NCBI GenBank assembly: GCA_028875175.1
Contig: JAPPFO010000017.1
Span: forward strand, 1 to 9,833
Source of the DNA: Chloroflexota bacterium
Lineage (GTDB): Bacteria; Chloroflexota; UBA11872
Length of the DNA: 9,833 nt
Reading direction: 5' to 3'
The notes below the pieces were generated by a model. The model saw nothing but the letters and a program-made list of their open reading frames with translations. It was not told the origin of the DNA and made no database searches. Every line of letters starts with the position of its first letter. Positions within the stretch are counted from its first letter, which is position 1. Both the position numbers and the translations under genes were made by a program. Shown piece by piece: positions 6,634-9,833 of this stretch.

Positions 6634-6672
6634 GCCCCGGGGTCTGTGCCCGCCAGGCACAGGCTCCGGGGC
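6634..6672 (+). terminator. 17-bp hairpin in the convergent gap, probable terminator of the secreted-protein gene
   Basis: GCCCCGG (6634-6640) pairs with CCGGGGC (6666-6672) and CTGTGCC (6644-6650) with GGCACAG (6656-6662), around the loop CGCCA. The three intervening positions pair as G-U, G-C and U-G in rightward RNA but give two A-C mismatches in leftward RNA. The stem is therefore continuous for 17 bp only on the + transcript. TTCTC follows, a weak U-rich tail. The rest of the gap, 6673-6762, shows nothing evident. Confidence 0.6.
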
Positions 6673-6762
6673 TTCTCACGCTCGCCGTCACGGGCCGATA
6701 GCCGGCCTCGGATTCACAATCGCCATGACGTGGCGTCGCCGCATTGCCCGTGCTCTTGGGAC

Positions 6763-7341
6763 TCAGACCCCGCGCAGCATCTCGTGCAGCTTCCCGACGG
6801 TGCGCCAGTTGCGAATGGTGCACACCGTGTTCAACGTGCGATCAAAGTAGGCGTTGTCGAGCTTGGACCGCGCCACGCCGGCGGGAAAGTGCAGATAGAT
6901 TTCCCCGCCGCGAACGTCAAAGACGTCCGGCGGCGAACGGTCCGGGTCGAGCTTCGCGATCTGCCCCGGGTCGGGCGCCGCCGCCAGGAATCCAACGTGC
7001 AGCGTGGCCCGATCCGCGCCGGAGGCGATAAACGGATTGTCGCGGACGATCCGGTCGAATTCTGCTGCCGTCCGCATAACGACCGGGATTCGGAAGCCGT
7101 GGTTGGCCTCGATCGCCTCAGCGATCCGTGCCGGTAGCCCGTCCGCCAATTCCTGCGACGCCCGGAACACGACGTTTCCGCTTTGGATATACGTGCGGAC
7201 GTCCTCGCACCCCGCCGCCTCAAACATCGTGGCAAGGTCCCGCATGGGCAGTCTGTGGTGACCGCCCACGTTGATGCCGCGCAGCAGCGCAACGTACCGG
7301 TGGCTGGCTGCCGCGTTGCTTTCCTGGTCCCGAGTCTGCAT
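6763..7341 (-). CDS. DUF1697 family protein, 192 aa
   Basis: Cytoplasmic protein of unknown function. The hallmark motifs of DUF1697 are present: YVALLRGINVGGHHRLPM (about residues 16-33), TYIQSGNVVF (50-59) and a C-terminal RNWRTVGKLHEML (about 177-189). The length is typical for the family and the gene looks intact. ATG at 7341 has a modest GGAAG 7 nt upstream. There is no obvious functional tie to the neighbouring genes; it is divergent from the aldo/keto reductase across a 186-bp gap. The family function is not established, so none is claimed. Confidence 0.92.
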   Translation of the reverse strand: MQTRDQESNAAASHRYVALLRGINVGGHHRLPMRDLATMFEAAGCEDVRTYIQSGNVVFRASQELADGLPARIAEAIEANHGFRIPVVMRTAAEFDRIVRDNPFIASGADRATLHVGFLAAAPDPGQIAKLDPDRSPPDVFDVRGGEIYLHFPAGVARSKLDNAYFDRTLNTVCTIRNWRTVGKLHEMLRGV

Positions 7342-7435
7342 GTGCCGCTTCCATCGCGTTTCCCACAGCGACTCTAGGTCAAGTGTCCCTCGCGGCGCGA
7401 CGCAAGTCCCCGCGCAAGCAGGGCTACACCGCGTG

Positions 7436-7462
7436 TTGTCACACGGTCGCTTTGTCTATGCT
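7436..7462 (+). promoter_or_regulatory. Weak candidate promoter for the aldo/keto reductase, with an inverted repeat
   Basis: TTGTCA (7436-7441) and TATGCT (7457-7462) resemble -35 and -10 boxes, but the 15-bp spacer is short. The -35-like box lies inside an inverted repeat, CGTGT (7432-7436) and ACACG (7441-7445), which could be an operator or chance. The rest of the divergent gap 7342-7527 has no other clear signal and no RTGCAY array. Confidence 0.25.
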
Positions 7463-7527
7463 CGCGGTCCGGGACCTTTCTGTAGACGTCACGTCAATTG
7501 GCCGATGCACAGCTGGGGAGATCCGAT

Positions 7528-8487
7528 ATGGAAATGCGGAGCTTGGGGGCGACGGGCGAGCAGGTAAGCGCCCTGTGCATGGGCTGCTGGGAGATCGGCG
7601 GCCAGGCCTGGGGCGACGTTCCGGCCTGGGACGCCGTTCGCCTGGTGCAACAGGCCTTCGACGCTGGGATCACGACGTTCGATACTGCCGAGGTCTACGG
7701 CAACGGCCGCAGCGAAGTCCTGCTGGGCGAGGCGCTCTACGGCCGCCGCGACGACGCCTTCATCATCAGCAAGGTCGGCTACCTGCCCGGGACCGACGGC
7801 GCCCAGTCCATCCAGGGCGCCAAGCAGCCGCGCGACTATTCGCCCAAGCGCATTAGGGACGCCTGCGACCTGGCCCTGCGCCGCCTGCGCACCGAATACA
7901 TCGACGCCTACCTTCTGCACGACCCGCCGCTGCACATCGTCAAGCACGAAGCCCCGTTCGCCGTGCTCGAGGAACTGCAGGCCGCCGGCAAGATCCGCTG
8001 GTGGGGCATCTCGGCCCGAACCGGTCAGCCCGAAACCGCCGTGGAAGCCATCCGCCGCTGGGGCGCGCCCGTCGTGGAGACGCCCTACAACGCCGTCGAC
8101 GATGGCGCGGGCGATGAACTGCTTCCGCTGGCCGCCGAGCACGGAACAGGCGTGTTCGCGCGCTCGCCGTTTGCGAATGGCCTGATCCTGCTGAGCGAAG
8201 CGGAGTTGGCCGCGCTGCCGGCCAGCGACTGGCGCCAGTCCGAGATGTTCCGCGAGCGCCTGGCCGACGCGGCCGGTCCCCGCGAACGCATCCAGGACAT
8301 CGCCGACCTGCGGGACGAATTGCCGTATGAGTCCGCGATGCGCTTCGTGCTGGGTCACGAGGCCGCCTCGACCTGCATCGTGGGACTGTCCAATGCCGAG
8401 GACATCGCGGCCAACACGCCGGTCGGCGACCCGCCCTACCTGAGCGCCGAGGAGATCGCCGCCATCCGCGGGCAGACGTCCGGGTAG
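7528..8487 (+). CDS. Aldo/keto reductase family oxidoreductase, 319 aa
   Basis: Predicted cytosolic NAD(P)H-dependent carbonyl reductase with a TIM-barrel fold. The catalytic tetrad of the family is visible: Asp52 and Tyr57 in FDTAEVYGNG, Lys82 in IISKVGYL and His131 in YLLHDPP. The C-terminal cofactor segment reads IVGLSNAEDIAANT. It lacks the Arg often seen in NADPH-preferring members (inference: cofactor preference uncertain). The ATG at 7528 has GGGGAG 7 nt upstream, so it is preferred over an in-frame TTG at 7498, which would add ten residues. The length is normal and no damage is seen. The substrate cannot be predicted. The gene is monocistronic, divergent from DUF1697 and convergent with the dehydratase-like gene, which might share a sugar or sugar-acid pathway, but the opposite strands give no operon support. 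Confidence 0.93.
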   Translation: MEMRSLGATGEQVSALCMGCWEIGGQAWGDVPAWDAVRLVQQAFDAGITTFDTAEVYGNGRSEVLLGEALYGRRDDAFIISKVGYLPGTDGAQSIQGAKQPRDYSPKRIRDACDLALRRLRTEYIDAYLLHDPPLHIVKHEAPFAVLEELQAAGKIRWWGISARTGQPETAVEAIRRWGAPVVETPYNAVDDGAGDELLPLAAEHGTGVFARSPFANGLILLSEAELAALPASDWRQSEMFRERLADAAGPRERIQDIADLRDELPYESAMRFVLGHEAASTCIVGLSNAEDIAANTPVGDPPYLSAEEIAAIRGQTSG

Positions 8488-8504
8488 ATCCGCGGACCTG
8501 CCAT

Positions 8505-8523
8505 AGGCCTGCTCGTCAGGCCT
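8505..8523. terminator. Symmetric hairpin between convergent genes
   Basis: AGGCCTG (8505-8511) and CAGGCCT (8517-8523) form a perfect 7-bp stem with the 5-nt loop CTCGT. It lies in the 28-bp gap between the two convergent stop codons and overlaps the dehydratase's last codons. It could work in both directions. No T-tract is seen on either side. Confidence 0.4.
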
Positions 8524-9736
8524 CGCGCCAGCTCAGTTCGCGCTCGGCGGTCACCTTGGATTCGTCAATCTCCACGCCGACGCCGGGGGCGTCGGGCGGG
8601 CTGATCATGCCGTTGACCGGCATGACGGGATTTTTGAAGAAGAACTGCCGTAGCTCGTTCCACTTCACCAGGTACTCGACGTAGGGACAAAGCGGCGGCG
8701 GCCAGGCCGCGCTGAGATGGGCGTTGACCGGAACCGACGCGCCGTGCGGGATCAGGGGCACGTCGTACACCGAGCAGATCGTCGCGATCTTCAGCATCTC
8801 GCTCACGCCGCCGGCCCACATGGTGTCGGCCTGGTAGATGTCCACCGCGCCGGCCTTCATGTAATCGCGCGCGCCCCAGCGGGTGTACTCGTGCTCGCCG
8901 CCGGAAATGGGAACCGGTGAGGCCGCCCGAATCCGGGCGTAGTTGGCAATGTCGTCGGACTTCACTGGTTCTTCGATCCAGTACGGCCGGTACTCCGCCA
9001 TGCGCCGCGCCATGTCCAGCGTGTAGCGCACGTTCCAGCTGCTCCAGGCGTCAATCATCACGTCCACGTCGTCGCCTACGGCCTCGCGCAGGACGCGCAT
9101 CAGTTCCACGTTGCGCCGCGCGCCGGCCTCGCCGTCGTCTGGGGCGTAGCGCACGAACCACTTGGTGGCCTGGTAGCCCTCGGCCACGAACTGCCGGGCG
9201 CGCTCGGCCGCCCGCTCGGGCTCAATTGAGAAGCCCAGCGCGCTGGCGTAGGCCGGAATCTCCCGCCGAACGGGTCCGCCCAGCAGCCGGTATAGCGGCT
9301 GACCGAGCCACCTGCCCTTCAGGTCCCAGAGCGCCGTGTCGACCGCGCTCAGCGCAAACATCGGCGAGCCCTTGCGCCCGTGAATCATGAACCGATAGAG
9401 CTGATCCCAGATCCGCTCGCTGGCCAGCGGATCCGAGCCCAGGATGAAGGGCGTGATCTGCGTGTCGATGACAAAAGCGTCCGGCACATCGATCGGCCCG
9501 GCCATGCCGCTCACACCTTCGTCCGTCTCGATGGTCACGAACACCCACGACAGGTCATGGGCGCCGGCAGCGTTTCGCGCCTTGGGAATGTGCTGGTCCG
9601 GATCGCGCTTGTGTTCGGGATAGACGTCCAGCGGACGCACCAGGCGCTCTTCCCAGAAGTCGCCCTCCGACTCGAACAGGCCGTGCAATTCCGTGAGGCG
9701 AACGTTGGTGATTCGGATTGGGACGCTCCAATCCAA
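8516..9736 (-). CDS. Enolase-superfamily sugar-acid dehydratase, L-rhamnonate dehydratase-like, 406 aa
   Basis: Probable Mg2+-dependent dehydration of a sugar acid to a 2-keto-3-deoxy acid. It has the N-terminal capping domain and barrel of the mandelate racemase/muconate lactonising group. Visible metal ligands are Asp229 (VMIDAW), Glu255 (WIEEP) and Glu281 (SGGEHE). The general base is His331 (IPHGAS), probably paired with Asp304 (YQADTM). Strand 2 reads ATKWFVRYAP without a KxK motif, as in L-rhamnonate dehydratases. The segments DDGEAGARRNVELM and NPVMPVNG, followed by PGVGVEID, also resemble that family. The exact substrate is uncertain. SAR202 Chloroflexota are known for expanded sets of such genes. 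The start is unclear: the frame opens after a TAG near 9760, has no ATG upstream of the conserved RITNVRLTELHG, and TTG at 9736 is used here without a clear Shine-Dalgarno site. Sequence errors near the poly-G tract cannot be excluded. Confidence 0.88.
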   Translation of the reverse strand: MDWSVPIRITNVRLTELHGLFESEGDFWEERLVRPLDVYPEHKRDPDQHIPKARNAAGAHDLSWVFVTIETDEGVSGMAGPIDVPDAFVIDTQITPFILGSDPLASERIWDQLYRFMIHGRKGSPMFALSAVDTALWDLKGRWLGQPLYRLLGGPVRREIPAYASALGFSIEPERAAERARQFVAEGYQATKWFVRYAPDDGEAGARRNVELMRVLREAVGDDVDVMIDAWSSWNVRYTLDMARRMAEYRPYWIEEPVKSDDIANYARIRAASPVPISGGEHEYTRWGARDYMKAGAVDIYQADTMWAGGVSEMLKIATICSVYDVPLIPHGASVPVNAHLSAAWPPPLCPYVEYLVKWNELRQFFFKNPVMPVNGMISPPDAPGVGVEIDESKVTAERELSWREA

Positions 9737-9757
9737 CAGCGCGGGGGACGTTGGAGC
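9725..9757 (-). repeat. Nested inverted repeats around the dehydratase start
   Basis: GCTCCAA (9725-9731) and TTGGAGC (9751-9757) form a perfect 7-bp inverted repeat. Between them TCCAAC (9732-9737) and GTTGGA (9750-9755) form a second, overlapping one. The two stems share bases 9751-9755, so they exclude each other. The proposed TTG start lies inside the second stem. This may be an operator, a translational switch or chance. Confidence 0.35.
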
Positions 9758-9782
9758 CTAATGCACCGGCGGGGGGGCCGGC

Positions 9783-9810
9783 GGGGGGGGGGGGGGGGGG
9801 GGGGGGGGGG
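9783..9810. repeat. Run of 28 G near the window end
   Basis: A pure G homopolymer of 28 bases, preceded by GGCGGGGGGGCCGGC and followed by GC-rich sequence. It is most easily explained as a no-signal poly-G artefact of two-colour sequencing or an assembly edge, though a natural G-tract cannot be excluded. The stretch 9737-9833 holds no gene. Confidence 0.85.
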
Positions 9811-9833
9811 TGTAGAGGGCGGGCGCGGCGGCG

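Noticed and set aside
7489..8358. 289-codon leftward open frame over the aldo/keto reductase
   Set aside because: Antisense shadow of a gene with an intact catalytic tetrad; the translation has no recognisable motif.
9761..9766. Single ATGCAC upstream of the dehydratase-like gene
   Set aside because: No partner hexamer at 11 bp on either side, so it is not counted as a regulator box. The lone TGCA sites near 7337 and 7505 fail for the same reason.

Overview
The window is high-GC bacterial DNA (well over 60% G+C by eye). Intergenic gaps are short and most start codons have only weak Shine-Dalgarno sites. No rRNA, tRNA, phage, insertion sequence or CRISPR array was seen. A very long coiled-coil exporter adaptor with LADLLAGA-type turns, an L-rhamnonate-dehydratase-like enolase-superfamily enzyme and a secreted helical repeat protein of a kind common in Chloroflexota and Actinobacteria together suggest an uncultured Chloroflexota (for example SAR202/Dehalococcoidia-related). 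This placement is an inference only. A run of 28 G at the right edge suggests a nearby contig end or a sequencing artefact.

Left half (1-6591): a putative envelope-response and export module. Leftward genes are a MacB/LolD-type ABC ATPase (cut by the left edge), an unusually large (915 aa) MacA/HlyD-type membrane fusion protein just upstream of it (2-nt gap), and a sensor histidine kinase. Transcribed away from the kinase is an OmpR/PhoB-type response regulator, followed by a secreted protein made of two 80-residue repeats. The most interesting signal is non-coding. The intergenic regions before the exporter, between kinase and regulator, and before the secreted protein each carry an array of RTGCAY hexamers spaced exactly 11 bp apart (4, 3 and 4 units). 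This is the geometry of an OmpR/PhoB-family binding site. It implies that the regulator controls itself, its kinase, the exporter and the secreted protein as one regulon, resembling the logic of BaeSR-Spy or CpxRA-CpxP with a MacAB-like pump attached.

Middle (6590-6763): a convergent gap holding two strong hairpins. The larger has a 17-bp stem whose G-U pairs form only in rightward RNA, so it fits a terminator of the secreted-protein gene.

Right half (6763-9833): apparently unlinked metabolic genes. These are a leftward DUF1697 protein, a rightward aldo/keto reductase with an intact catalytic tetrad, and a leftward L-rhamnonate-dehydratase-like enzyme with intact metal ligands and catalytic His. 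The last probably uses a TTG start next to nested inverted repeats. The final 97 bases hold no gene and are dominated by the poly-G tract.
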